This document shows positions 22,786-35,000 of a stretch of DNA of 64,000 nucleotides, in pieces. A model generated the notes under the pieces. The model did not search any database and had not been told where the DNA came from. It worked only from the letters and a program-made list of their open reading frames with translations. Source of the DNA: Trissonchulus latispiculum (lineage: Eukaryota > Nematoda > Enoplea > Enoplida > Ironidae); assembly GCA_030248195.1 (NCBI GenBank), contig JASAND010028271.1:1-64000 (forward strand), written 5' to 3'. Numbering within the stretch: position 1 is the stretch's first letter; each line of letters opens with the position of its first letter. Made by a program: the position numbers and the translations under genes.

Positions 22786-23779
22786 TAAGGTGCTGGTATC
22801 CTTTTGTGCTGTGCTTTTGTGGTGATTTTTGAAACGCTGTGACTTTCGCAATTTTGGTAGTTGGAAAGAGCTTTATACATCGTTTTAAAGCTTATGATCT
22901 GTACATTCACATGAGCTTACGAAACCAGCAAAATTAGTAAAAATTTTCTGACATACTGACATCTGACAGGCTGAATATAGACCAAAAATTTTTGAACATC
23001 GATTTCTCAAAACTAATTTATTCTTGTGCCATGATATGAAGGACATGTGAGCCAAGGGACGCCTTTTTGGATTTGGCTCAACACGTCTCAATGCTCCAGA
23101 AAATTCAGCAAATGTACTGTAACACGAGATTTCGCAACTTTGTATTCAGTTTTCTCGCAGCTGGAGATCTTTCAGCTCAAACCAAAAAAAATGTCCCTCC
23201 GCAATAGTGCGAATTTTCATCCAGCCAAAAACCACGCGAATCCATTGAGTAGTTTTTGAGAAATCGATGTTCAAAACAAAGTAATCGCAGTTTTGCCAAA
23301 ATGGTTATTCGCCCAAATCTCTAGCTAAAAGCAACTAATACCAGCTAATAGGCATTAAGAAAATGTGCAATTAGACCATTTATCGATTGAGTAAAGAGAA
23401 GACAGGATTGTCTATAAGATTTGGCAATAATTTTGAAAAAACTGATTTCCTTGAAATTTACCATTTTTTGACCCCAAAAGTTGTTTTTGGCTTATACTGA
23501 CTTAACCACTAGAGACAGCTCAAAGGTTATAAAAGCAAAAATGTTCATTGCCCTCTTTCCAGCCATAACAACCAATCCGGTCTCTCGTTTACCTACTGGG
23601 AGCCTAAGGCCAAAAACCAAAACATTCTTATAGCTTTTGGCCTAAGAATACCGGACTTGTCCCAGTATGTTAAAGAGTACCAAAATAACATATTTTGAAA
23701 GTTCATTTTGAAAATTCCATTTTCATAAAGAATTGGAGCCTGTAAGGTCAAATTTACACAAAACGATACCAGCACCTTA
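22786..23779. mobile_element. 994-bp MITE with TA target duplication (Tc1/mariner type)
   Basis: The termini are perfect inverted repeats, TAAGGTGCTGGTATC and GATACCAGCACCTTA, including the TA on each side. The flanks CTACC and AGAGGATGTCT join to a sequence present uninterrupted at 19283-19305, so one TA was duplicated on insertion. No transposase frame is present. Partial relatives lie at 46342-47310 (same orientation, left end missing) and 55829-56365 (opposite orientation, far end missing). Confidence 0.85.
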
Positions 23780-23800
23780 AGAGGATGTCTAGGAACACCT

Positions 23801-24021
23801 GGGCCGCGTTGCAAAAGATTCTCCTAAGCTAGGAGTGCTATCCACCACTCCTAACTTTTCTCCTAAATTTCCTAAGTTTAGGAGCAGCGCCAGCTAAACT
23901 TAGGAGAAATCTTTTGAAATGGGCATACGAGGTCTCCTAACTTCCTCCTAGTCAGCTCCCAGACATCCTCCTAAGCACCCTCCTAGGAGGATACTTAGGA
24001 GAATCTTTTGCAACGCACCCC
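23801..24021. mobile_element. 221-bp MITE with CTCCTAA/TTAGGAG-rich interior
   Basis: The end sequence GCGTTGCAAAAGATTCTCCT (from 23806) recurs perfectly inverted at the far end up to 24016; the perfect inverted repeat is 23 bp and GGGG-like tips extend it. The interior is filled with CTCCTAA and TTAGGAG motifs in both orientations, so the whole unit can fold. The TIR left end is also visible at 19253. Confidence 0.7.
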
Positions 24022-24029
24022 AACTGTAT

Positions 24030-24283
24030 GCTTACTCCAGTGACTCACAAAAGAAAGTCTCCTATGTTTAGCTGCTCCTAACTTAGGTGAAAAGTTAGGA
24101 GTGGTGGATAGCACTACTAGCTTAGAAAAATTAAGCATAAAGCACTGCTTGTCAGTTCATTCAATTATAGGCTCATGTCACAAGCTGAAAACCGTGTGAC
24201 TATTCAACTATATAAAATAGCAAAGATAATAGGATTATTATTATTATTATTATTATCCTATTACAACTTCTTGCAAATATGTG
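24030..24283 (+). repeat. Direct repeat, copy 2 (right part)
   Basis: Matches 19375-19560 closely: GTGAAAAGTTAGGAGTGGTG, a GCACTGCTTGTCAGTTCATT block, then an ATT run and TATTACAACTTCTTGCAAATATG. The remainder of this copy lies to the left of the two MITEs at 22745-22785. 24284-24640 holds no recognised feature. Confidence 0.8.
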
Positions 24284-24696
24284 TGGAGGATAGAAAAATG
24301 AAATGCTAGGTCCAGGCTTGAATTCACCGAGTTTAATGCTAATTTTGTGTGATTGAGTATTTTTGTGACAATTAATTTTCCATAATACTATTTGGTGACA
24401 ATTAATTTTTTGTGGCTTGTATATTTTTTGTGGCTGTATATTTGGTTTTTTGTGGCTGAGTATTCTGGTGACAACGATCATTCTCGCGTGTGTATTGCTA
24501 GCTAAGTCTTTTGGATATTGGTTGAATATTTTGAAATTTATGCATGTTCCTGTGGTCATTTTGAGTGTCGTCACGAATCTGCGGTTTCTGTTTGAAGTCG
24601 TGTGCTGAACTGTATTTTGTACCTCTTGGAAAGTAATTTTGAAAAGAAAAGTCCATTTGGAAATTTATGATTCTCTTTACGAAAAACCACAAAATT

Positions 24697-25794
24697 TGGG
24701 GACATATCTCCCCAGGAAACTAAGTGGGGTTAATGCGTCCAAGTTTGGGATTTTTTGTAGCCTCCTTCACCCAGATAGATGGGTACATACGTCACAGATA
24801 AGTGACGTATGACGATACACACACTCACAAAACGCATTACATGAAAGGGAGCCGCAAGCTCCGCCTTACACGTCACGCACACATGATTGACAGGTCTTCC
24901 CCAGAACCAAAATTTTCCCTAAATTTTCAAATCAGTCGTGGTTGAGCTGTCCTACGAATTGGTTGTCAATTTAGCCGTGTTGTGGCTTTGACTTGCTGAA
25001 TATTGTTTTGTGACCGAGGGCCCTGCACGGGAGAGACCGGTCAGTCAATTGGATTCGGATCGTTGGTCGTTTTGAGGACCTTGCTATTTTGTTTTGCTTG
25101 GCCAGCCACGACTCAGCGTATTTCTACGTTTTCCACTACTATTTCTCTGATTGCATTTTTCCTACTGTGACTTCCTTATCCTTTTTCCTTTTCCCGTCAT
25201 CGGAGGACCTGTCAATTGGATTCAACACGACACACACGGACCAGGACTACCAAGGTAGCTTGAACTGTGAGTTTTGACAGTGGTAACAAATATGATGATA
25301 AACGGGTTCGTATGAGTGAGACTTTTAAAGAGTGATACCTAAAACTTGAGGTTAGAAACTAAAATTGAATCTTGACTGTACTGTGGATTCACTGTATTGT
25401 GTCTGTCTGTGTCTTGTATCGTCTTGTGCTCTGTCTATGCTTACCTATGGTTCTGTTAATCGTGTATCTTAAACTGTAGATAATTATATTGATCGTATGA
25501 CTATAATTGTAATCACACCATTAAATTAATAATTTCATTTATGGATACTCTTCCACGGCTAAACCTGCGTCAGAGCGAGTGATTATTGAAATTTAGATAG
25601 GTAGCTCTCGTGAAGTTTGTGGACTTAACCCTAGTTTGGATAAAACCTATAGTAGCTTGAAATTAGTCAATCTGTGACCCCTGTGATCTTAGATAGGAAA
25701 TTTAGGAGGCTTGATTGTCAACAGTTCATAAGAAAAGGTAAAGGATTGTCTGTGACTTGAAGAAAAACGACCCCCAAATACCCTTTTCTTTACA
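24697..25794 (+). repeat. Probable 5' LTR of the left retroelement
   Basis: Boundaries are inferred, since there is no second LTR of the same element to compare. The start TGGGGACATATCTCCCCAGG and the end CCCTTTTCTTTACA are both conserved in the right copy. The body includes CRE-like sites and the GGAGCcgcaaGCTCC hairpin around 24849-24863. Between arms this region is far more diverged than the coding region. Confidence 0.6.
24786..24811. promoter_or_regulatory. Inverted CRE-like palindrome in the left LTR
   Basis: CATACGTCAC and GTGACGTATG face each other across 6 bp; each contains a TGACGT half typical of CREB/ATF sites. Both halves are unchanged in the right LTR (46163-46188) although the spacer and surroundings differ. 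A third ACGTCAC lies near 24872. Confidence 0.55.
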
Positions 25795-25810
25795 TGTGGA
25801 GCCCGCCTTT
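25795..25810 (+). other. Candidate primer-binding site
   Basis: Directly after the presumed LTR end (TTTACA) comes TGTGGAGCCCGCCTTT. TGGAGCCCGCC would pair with a tRNA 3' end GGCGGGCTCCA. The sequence is identical in the right copy (45158 downward). The two-base gap and tRNA identity are unverified. Confidence 0.4.
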
Positions 25811-26038
25811 GGAGGAAAAAATATTGGAGTTTTTAAAACAGAATTTTTGGAAAGATCAGTTACTCTGTTTTCTCAGAAAAATTCTGGGCTCCTCATTTTT
25901 TCCAAAAGAACTCACCCTTGTTGATTGGTTTGAAACATAACAGTGTACTGAGTGTGACGCATAATTGTTTGCATAACAATATATTGTCTCGTAACCTAGT
26001 TGTTTAGTTAGGTAAGATAACTGTACGTACGACTCAGA

Positions 26039-29000
26039 ATGCCTGATCCTGCGGAAACGGGAGGGGGAACACCACCCAACCCCCCTGAACAACCAGAATC
26101 TCCTCCGTCCACGCCGCCTCCGGCTGGACCCGAACATGTTGCTCTAACTGCGCTGACGAAAACTTTGACCGAATTCAATGCGGTAGTTAGGGCCCAAGGG
26201 GTGGCCACTGCTTTCAGTTCGGTTCCCATTCACCATGGTCACTCCTCGGAATCGTTCGAAGAGCACGTTGAAAAGTATGAACGGTTTTGCAGCGTAATGA
26301 ACTTTGATGAATGGCAAAAAATACACACTTTCTCAAGTTCTCTGAAAGGGCGTGCTCTCGAACTCTTCCGGTCTGTGCCCAAGGATAGTAGGGGTAAGTG
26401 GACCGAACTGATTGCGGAGGCAAAAAAGATTATGGTTCCCCCCCATACCGCACTCCACGCTTCCTCCCTCATGTTCCAGGTGAAGCAGGAAAAAGGGGAA
26501 CCCGTGGCTGATTATTTAATGCGTTTGAATAGGTATGCTCGACTTAGTTTCAAGGAGGAGGATGGGTTTTCCGACAAACAAGTTGAACTGTTAAAATTAC
26601 GGTTGTTTCTTTTCGGATTAAGAACTGATCTCAAAAATAGAGTACCTCCTGGGTGTACTACGCTAGCTAAGGCAGTTGAAAGAGCTCAGTTGGCGGAGGG
26701 AGAGTACCCTGGGGAGGGTTACCCATCTTTCTTGGAGCCTAACTTTCGAGCGGAGCAAGACGCTCCAGCGGCAATCGCCGAAGCAGAAAAAGCTGTCAGG
26801 GATTTGAAAATTCGCTTTGAAAAGTTTGAGGCGGAAAATTCCAAAAAAGCTTCTAACACAGGGAAAAATGAACGTTCTCGTGATTTACCGCCTGGAATTA
26901 CCTGTTTTAACTGTAATAAGCCTGGTCATGTCCGACGCGAATGCCGACAACCGGGAGGAGGAGCTTATCAAGCCAGAAGTCAAAATTTTCAGTCTAGTCG
27001 CGGCTCTTTTCGAAATTCTGATCGAAATAGAAATTATGACAACCGGGGTGGACAAGGGCGCGACAACTTTGATCGTGGCAGATATAACGATAATACGGGA
27101 AACGGTAACAGGGAACGTTATGATAATAGGAATAATAGAAATTACGATAGTCGAGATAATAGAAATAATGAGCGTAGGGACGACCGGAATTATGACCAAC
27201 AGAACAGAAATGAGCGCTATCGGTCCGACCACCGACGGGACAATGGTCAACCGTCGGATCGTCGAGACCAGCGGTCCGATCTCCCTGTAGAGATGAGACG
27301 CGAATACGGACCAAAATTCGCGGTTTCTCGGTCCAGAGCTCAAGAGCCTGGACATTACCATGACAGCCCAGGGCGAGGCCGAAACTATTCAGGATCCTCT
27401 GCTTACTCAGGTAGTGATCGCTCCGAATGTTATGATCACCGACCGCACTATAACCGGCAACCTCGGTCTGATTCCGGGTCGGCTGGACAGTATTCCGCTC
27501 GTTCGGTGCGAGCAGTTTCGCCTCGCTGTATGCGACACGCCAAGAGATGTCTTACATCCCCACACTTCTCACATAAGGTTTTAATGTGCCGACAGCCGAT
27601 GATTTGTACCTGTCGTCCGGTTCAGTACGAACCCCCCTGTCTATTGAGAGGTGCCCTTACGCCTAGTACTGTGACCTCTACTGACGAGGAACTTTTTATT
27701 CCAATCTCTAATTCGGAGGAAGTAAAACCACGTAATTATGAAAGTTTTCGCGAAACCGAATTGGTCAGTGAAACGCAGACTGTCGCCATCCAGTGCGAAT
27801 TGTACTCTGACAAATTGTTAGAGACTATTGAAAACGAAACCCAGGCACCACGGATTTTTGACCTTTCACTGTTTTTAGTACCTTTTCTATCTATTTTTGC
27901 TGCTATACGTTCGTTGAGAAAATTTAGCACGCCCGTTTTTTGGCTTTTGTTGGGTTTATTGTTGTCGACCGCTAATGCTCAATCGGCCCCGGACACTGGA
28001 TCGTCTCATTTTTTGGCTGACGAAATAGCTAAGATAGGTACGGTTGTTTTGCCTCGCTGGGGTGCAGTCCTGAGCCCCGCTGGCATAGGCGTTATATCAC
28101 AGAAGACTGAGTATTTAGCTTTAATTGTGCAACTAGCTGTACCTCCGATCTCCCCTCAATGGAAACCTCCTGAGTGGGCCAATGAGGAGGATTGTATTGA
28201 CCTTAATACGGGTAAGGCTAAGACGGATCAGTATTGTGTCCGAATGATAAATCAGAGTTGTCCCCAGCATGATTTTTTGGAACAAGAAATTGATCAAATA
28301 AAGGCGGAATACCGAAAGCTATACTCGGGAGTTTTGAACACAAATTTTTATTCTAAATTATTGGCCAGCCTATGCCGATCTACCCCGGGGGTCTGTACTT
28401 CTTACCCACCTATAGAACCAGGTAGGCAACGTCACAAACGTTTTATCGAATTTCTGCTGGCTGGTGCATTAGGCATAGGTGGTATTGCCAACAGTTTGTC
28501 TAACTCCTATCACCTAGGTAAGCTAGATGCTAAGGTAAATGCCGTGGAACAGGGATTTCATATTCTTCGAGATGAACAGATCAAAATTACAGACTCGGTT
28601 CGGAAAATTGTGCATGCGAATGAACAAGTTTACGCCTTTTTACATCATACAGTTCAAGATTTGACTACGCTTATCATTCGGGCAAGATGCTCTAATTTCT
28701 CGTATATGCGACAAATTTACATGCAACTGCTAGCTCACATTTTTACTTCTTCTTTACGTGAAGGTTTAAATTCTGTAATGCATGCTGGACTACGTTCCGA
28801 AATTACTCCCGGACTCGTTAATCTGCAAACTCTGAAGGGGATAATCAAAACACATCCCTCCTTGCGCAATTCTTTGCTAAGTCAGGAACCCAGTCTCATC
28901 TATCAATTTGGCAAAGTTTACCCTATTAAGATTGATTTTAACTCGCTTCGATTCGGATTCATGCTCGAAATCCCTGTACCACTGGAACAGGAGGTAAGAC

Positions 29001-32000
29001 CACTGTATGCAGTGCACAACTTAGGCTATAACTCTAGGTTACACGGTATCACCACCCTAGCTCCTATGCCGGACTATGCACAACGGTTGGATTCCGGTGA
29101 AGTCCGTGAGATAGACGTAACCGAATGTAAAACTGCACCCGGTCTCTGGTTCTGTCCCCCGAATGCCATCGTTACAAGCCTGAGAGCTAAGTGTTTACAG
29201 ATTCTTATTTCATTCTCCGAAGACAGGGTCGAGAAAGAGTTTAGCACGTGTAAGGACTATGTTAAAGTGAAAGTCTTGGATAACTCCACTGAATATCGTA
29301 CTACGCCCGCGGGAGTACTTATTCGGACCAACTATACCGAAGTTATCGTAGCTAGGTCACCGTCCCTGAATCATGTGGCCGAGGGAGAGAGAGTACCAGT
29401 GCCGGAAACGGGCACGCTCTGGTTCGAACATGGCCGTTATTTGCATCTTATTATAGGTAATACTATTCTTACTAGTACGTTAGGAATTGCCAGGACTACT
29501 GTCACCTTAGCTGATCTCAAGGAGACGGTCGTACCCGCCCCTTTAGGTAGGATACCCTTACACTTCACTGAATTATCCACCGCAGAATACGAGAATGAAC
29601 AAGCTCGGAACCTTATACAGGACCAAATGAAGGAATACGTACACTTACCTTTCGTACCCTTACAACTTAACCATGGGTTGTTTATGGTAATAATTATCGT
29701 AGTTATTGGATGTATCATAGTGTTTTGGGTTACGCCCTGCGGTCGCAAATTCAGAAATCGGATTCGAGGTAAGTGTCACCGTAAGCCTGACACTAACGCT
29801 GCGGCACCAGTGATTTCTGCACCCTCAAATGGCCGCCGAGTAACGGAGCGATTCTTTAGTGACGATGAGGAAGAAGCCCCTGTAGAATTGGGTTCCTTAG
29901 CAGTAAATGACGAGCGGATTCCTTTGCGACCCGTCAATAGATCTCTAGACTATGATAAGTTACGTAAGGCCGCCAATAGATGCCAGGCTACTTCTAAAGC
30001 TATCTCTAGGGACACTTCCTATGCTTCTTCTATGTCCGATTATAATGTTAAGGATAGTGATGCTTCTGCCAACCTTTTATCTGACGAGAGAATTGATTGC
30101 GCCTCCCCAACTGTGGATATGAGTCTGGATAAGAAACATAGGAATGAGCGACATATAGTTCGATTCTCATGTCAGCGACCACTTGAGAAACCAGACTCGG
30201 GAGATGAAACCACCGACTCGTCACTAGTTTCTTATTCCGACGCCGCTACTAGTCCTCTGAAACGTCGAGTCTCTCATTCTGCTGCTAACGCTGGGAACTC
30301 CCAAGTCCAAACACGCTCTATCGTGGGAAACCCCGATAGAACCATCAATGCGCACTCGGTACTAATGGTTCGCACCGTACCTTTGCTTATGACGTTACTA
30401 ATTTTAGGGCAAACTGTAGATGCTTTGTTTGATACAGGATCGCTTGTCTCAGTTATGACTACCGGGTTGGTGCGACAACTCAAATTAGATGCGCATCCGG
30501 TAGAAATACCACAGTATTTGCAAACTGCTAACGGTGGGAAGTGCGAAATTGTAGGGACCATAACTGTACCTGTTCTATTTCATAGGAACCGGGAATCCCT
30601 ACCGATCCATGATTGGACCTTTGTGGTAGTGGATAATCTTACTGTTGACTGCATTATAGGATCTGACTTTATGACTAGCTTTCCTGGAGAAATTTCATTG
30701 GACTTGGGGCAACACACTATTACTTGGCCCACTCTGAGCGGAAATAGTGTCACGATTCCTTTGAAACTACCCGTGACTTCTAGGAATCGCGAGATACATC
30801 TGATTGGTACTCTACCCTCTCGGACTAGGAACCACGGGGAATCTCGGGCTAACACCCCGGTTCTACACCGACCGCTGCCCATGATCTTTGTAAACTTAAA
30901 TGGACGTCCCATACAGACCTTAGTTGACACCGGAGCAAATCTGAGCTTGATGAGTGAAAACTTGGTTGACTTTTTGAAATTAGCCATTCAACCGCTGGCA
31001 CACCCACCTCGCGCCGAAGGCATAAACGGTCAAACTTTGAAATTTAGGGGTATTGTCAAATTGCCCGTTGAATTCTATGACTCGCCTGGGATCAGGATTG
31101 AACATTCCTTTCTGGTTCCCAAGGGTTTAGCCGAGGACTGCCTTCTAGGGACTGATTTTTTGCATGAACATGGTGGGGACCTTAACCTTAGCTTTCACAA
31201 GGGAGAACTAAGCCTACTAAAAGCCGGTAGACCCCCCATGGTAGCTAAGTTAATACAGCAATCCCCGGTTACGGAAACTGCTTATCGGGTATCTGCTATG
31301 AAGCAGGTCGTTATTCCCCCCTATGCCGAGATGACCGTACCTGCGCTAGTAGAAAGTGTAGAGTCTCTTAAGTATGATGGATTATTCGAACCAGACGTAG
31401 TTAAATTTGAAGGTAATGCCAGTGCTGTGCAAGTGCTCCCTGCCATGGTAGATTTGAGATCACGTTGTGTACCGGTACTTATGCGCAACGGGACTGGACA
31501 ACCCGTAACGGTTTACGAGAACTCTACCTTAGGTAATGTGACGCCTCGAAACCGGGTTGGACACCGGGAACCACCAGTCAAATATGAGGAAGTTGTTAAC
31601 GAGTATGGGGAGGTTGTAAAGCTGAACAACCGGTTTAAATCTAATCCTAAAACGAGTCGGGAGGGATATCACTTTCGGATAAACTCTTTGAAAAATATTG
31701 AACCGTGTTCCGTGAAGGACTTGCCCGAAGCCATGCAGGCCATTTCGTTCGATGAGGACTCTTTGAATGAAATTGAAAAAGGACAATTTTTGGGACTTCT
31801 ACGCCAAAATAAGCACTGTTTTTCGCAACATTCTTTTGACATAGGGAAATGTACCATCTTTAAGGCACACATCAATACTGGGGATGCCAAGCCCATTTAC
31901 GCTACGCCCTATCGCCTACCTGTACATTTGCGACAGCCTCTATTAGAAGAGTTAACTGAGATGTTGAAATACGGTCTAATCCGTCCATCTACTAGTCCAT

Positions 32001-35000
32001 GGAGTTCTCCCATGATTTACGTACCTAAACCAGGTGGGAAGTTACGACTGTGCGTTGACTTTAGACGGGTGAACAAGATTAGCGATCCCGATATTTACCC
32101 GATTCCTCGTATTGATGATATTATGACCTCCCTCAAGGGTTCAAAGTACTTCTCGACGATAGATCTAAGTAAGGGATTTAATCAAATTGAGTTGGATGAA
32201 GATTCTAAGGCAAAGGCCAGTTTCAACACTTTTCATGGGCAATTTGAATATAACGTTTTACCGTTTGGACTAAAATGTGCACCAGGAAACTTTCAAAGAT
32301 GCATGGAACGAATTTTGGGAGACTTGCAATGGAAAAAGTGCATTATTTACATTGATGACATTCTGATTTTCTCCAAAACTTTCTCAGAACATCTTGAAAT
32401 TATGCAAGAGGTTTTCGATCGACTGCGAGCTGCTGATTTGAAAATGAATCCGGGAAAATGTCATTTCCTCAAAAAATCTGTTACTTATTTGGGCCATATC
32501 ATTTCGGAGCAGGGAGTCGAACCCTTGAAGGAAAGAATTCAGGCCATACATGATTTAGCGATACCTAAGACGCTTAAGGACGTTGAGAGTTTTCTAGGAA
32601 TGTGCGCGTATTATGCCAAGTTTATCAAGGGATTCGCCCATTTGGCTTCCCCCCTGTACTCTCTCAAGAAAAAAGGGGTACGGTTTGTGTGGAATAATAC
32701 ACACCAACAATCTTTCGACTTACTCAAAAAGAGTCTTGTTGAGGCCCCTGTGCTGGCTCACCCCGATCTAGCTAAGGGATTTGTCTTACATACAGATGCA
32801 TCTGATTTGGGTTTGGGAGCGGTTCTATCTCAAGAGCAGGACGACGGAAAATATCACCCCGTCGCTTACGCGGCCAGGTCTCTAAAAAAGTATGAACGAA
32901 ATTACTCTACCCACGATAAAGAATGTTTAGCCATGAAATTTGGTATTGAGCATTTTAGACATTATTTGTACGGTGGTCCACCTTTCACTCTTTTTACTGA
33001 TCATTCTGCTTTACGTTGGTTAATGAAACATCCGCCCCGAAACTCACGATTAGCTAGGTGGCAAATGACCTTCTCCGAATATGACTTTGAAATTAAGCAT
33101 AGGAACAACCCTCAGCTAAGAAATGCTGACGGACTATCTAGGAACCCCTTGTTTGCAGATGTAGCAAAAGGATTACCCGGAGAAGGACAGAACTGTGAGC
33201 GACAGTCAGTACGATTTCATCAGGAAGATAGCGATGATCTAGTAGCTCACATTAACTCTGTGGTTGTCAAAGGGGAAGGAAGGGAAAGTCGTGCTTTTCA
33301 ACTGCCAAAGATTTCAAAGGCCCAGGCAAAAAAGAGTGTCACTACCGTGCGCTCTAAAGTTTCACGTATTTCTCAACAGTCAGAATCTGAAAATTCAGAA
33401 GAAAGTCAACCGTCCCCTCAAAAACAACCTAAAATTCGTTCTCAGGTGGATAACGCTTCAGACAGTGAGCACGTTAGCAAGCCCGCGCCTGCCGGGTTGA
33501 GAAAGAAACGTGATATCTGCCCCTCCTCTACCTCTGAGGAAGAGCCGGTAAGAGAAGAGTTTCGCTCAGAAACGGGACGACCTAAACGAAAGGAGCATGC
33601 ACATTTAGTTTTTAGTCAAATGTTCGATGTTGCAGTCCGCGATAAGTCTAACGTTACTCTTAACCCAAAGTCCTGGAAAAAGCTACAGCAGCTGCAAGCC
33701 GAAGATCTTTTATTAGGTGAAATTATTGAGTACAAGGTTAATAAAAACTTACCTAGTAACTTTAATCGCGCTGTCCGCATCGCCGCACTCTCTGAACACT
33801 GCGATATAAGGGATGGGGTTCTAGTGCACCTTGAACGATTTAGGGACACCGTGCTTGAAGTATTAGCTGTACCCGAAAGTTTGCGCTCCGAAGCTCTGGC
33901 TGCTTGTCACGATAGCCCTTATGCTGCACACGGCGGTTGCAATAAAACTTCATTTCGACTGGCTGAGCATTTTTGGTGGCCCGGCATGCACGCCGATGCA
34001 AAACAGTGGGTTAAATCTTGTCCTCGGTGTCAAAAAAGGAAGGGACCCCCCAAAAACCCCAAGGCCCTATTGAGACACGCTCCACTCCCCGTAGAACCCT
34101 TTGAGCGAGTTCACTGCGACTTGATGGATATCTCGAAAGCATCTAAAAGCGGCATGAGGCATATACTCAGTTTCATTGATGCATTTTCTAAATATGTGAT
34201 TGCTGTGCCTATCAAGAATAAGCGCGCGTATACAATTGCCCAAACTTTCCTTGAGTTTATTGTCCTGCAATATGGATCACCAAAGGAACTAGTCTCCGAT
34301 CAGGGTAAGGAATTTGTGGCAGCACTTAATAAGGAAATTTGCGCTCTTGTGCAAACTCGAAAATTAGAAACTACGCGCTATCATCCCGCTGCTAATGGTC
34401 AGGTCGAACGTTGGCATCGCACACTTTTAGACATGTTAAGTACTGTTACCGAAAACCATCTGGAATGGGATAACATGGTGCCTTTCTGTCAATTCGCTTA
34501 TAACACTTCTGTGAACGCCACCACAGGTGAAACACCACATTACCTACTGCATGCATGGGATCCTGTATTACCTAGTGCCACGAATGTAGCTATACCTACT
34601 GATCGTAAGTATGCCGGGTTTGACTATGTTAATAATGCTACTGAAGCTCTGCAGTTGGCCTGGTCACTTGCCCGCGAAAAGACAGGAGCAGCCCAAGAAA
34701 CACAAGATCGTCAGTATAACCGTAACGCCGTAGAACCCACCTTCCGTGTAGGGGATCTGGTTATGATTAAGGCCTCTAATGTAGCTAAGAAAGACCAGGT
34801 GTATAAGTTATTAGACAAGCGTGTAGGACCTTACCGGATTGACAAGATTTTCGGTTGTGTCGCTGAGGTGTACCCTGCTGGTAACCGACGTGCCAAACGA
34901 ATTAAGGTACAATTTAACAACATGGTACCGTGTGTTGAGCCACGCGTCATTACTGCACCTGTCCATCAACACGAAGAGGATTCCACTGACACATCCGATC

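Noticed and set aside
26814..27361. 150-codon open frames overlapping Gag on both strands, repeated in the second copy
   Set aside because: They follow the biased Arg/Asn-rich codons of Gag, and their conservation only reflects the near-identity of the two elements.
29761..29775. GAG|GTAAGT just after the Env anchor as a splice donor that would separate Env from Pol
   Set aside because: The match is good, but no acceptor pairing was demonstrable and the frame is already open throughout. Kept only as something to test with RNA data.
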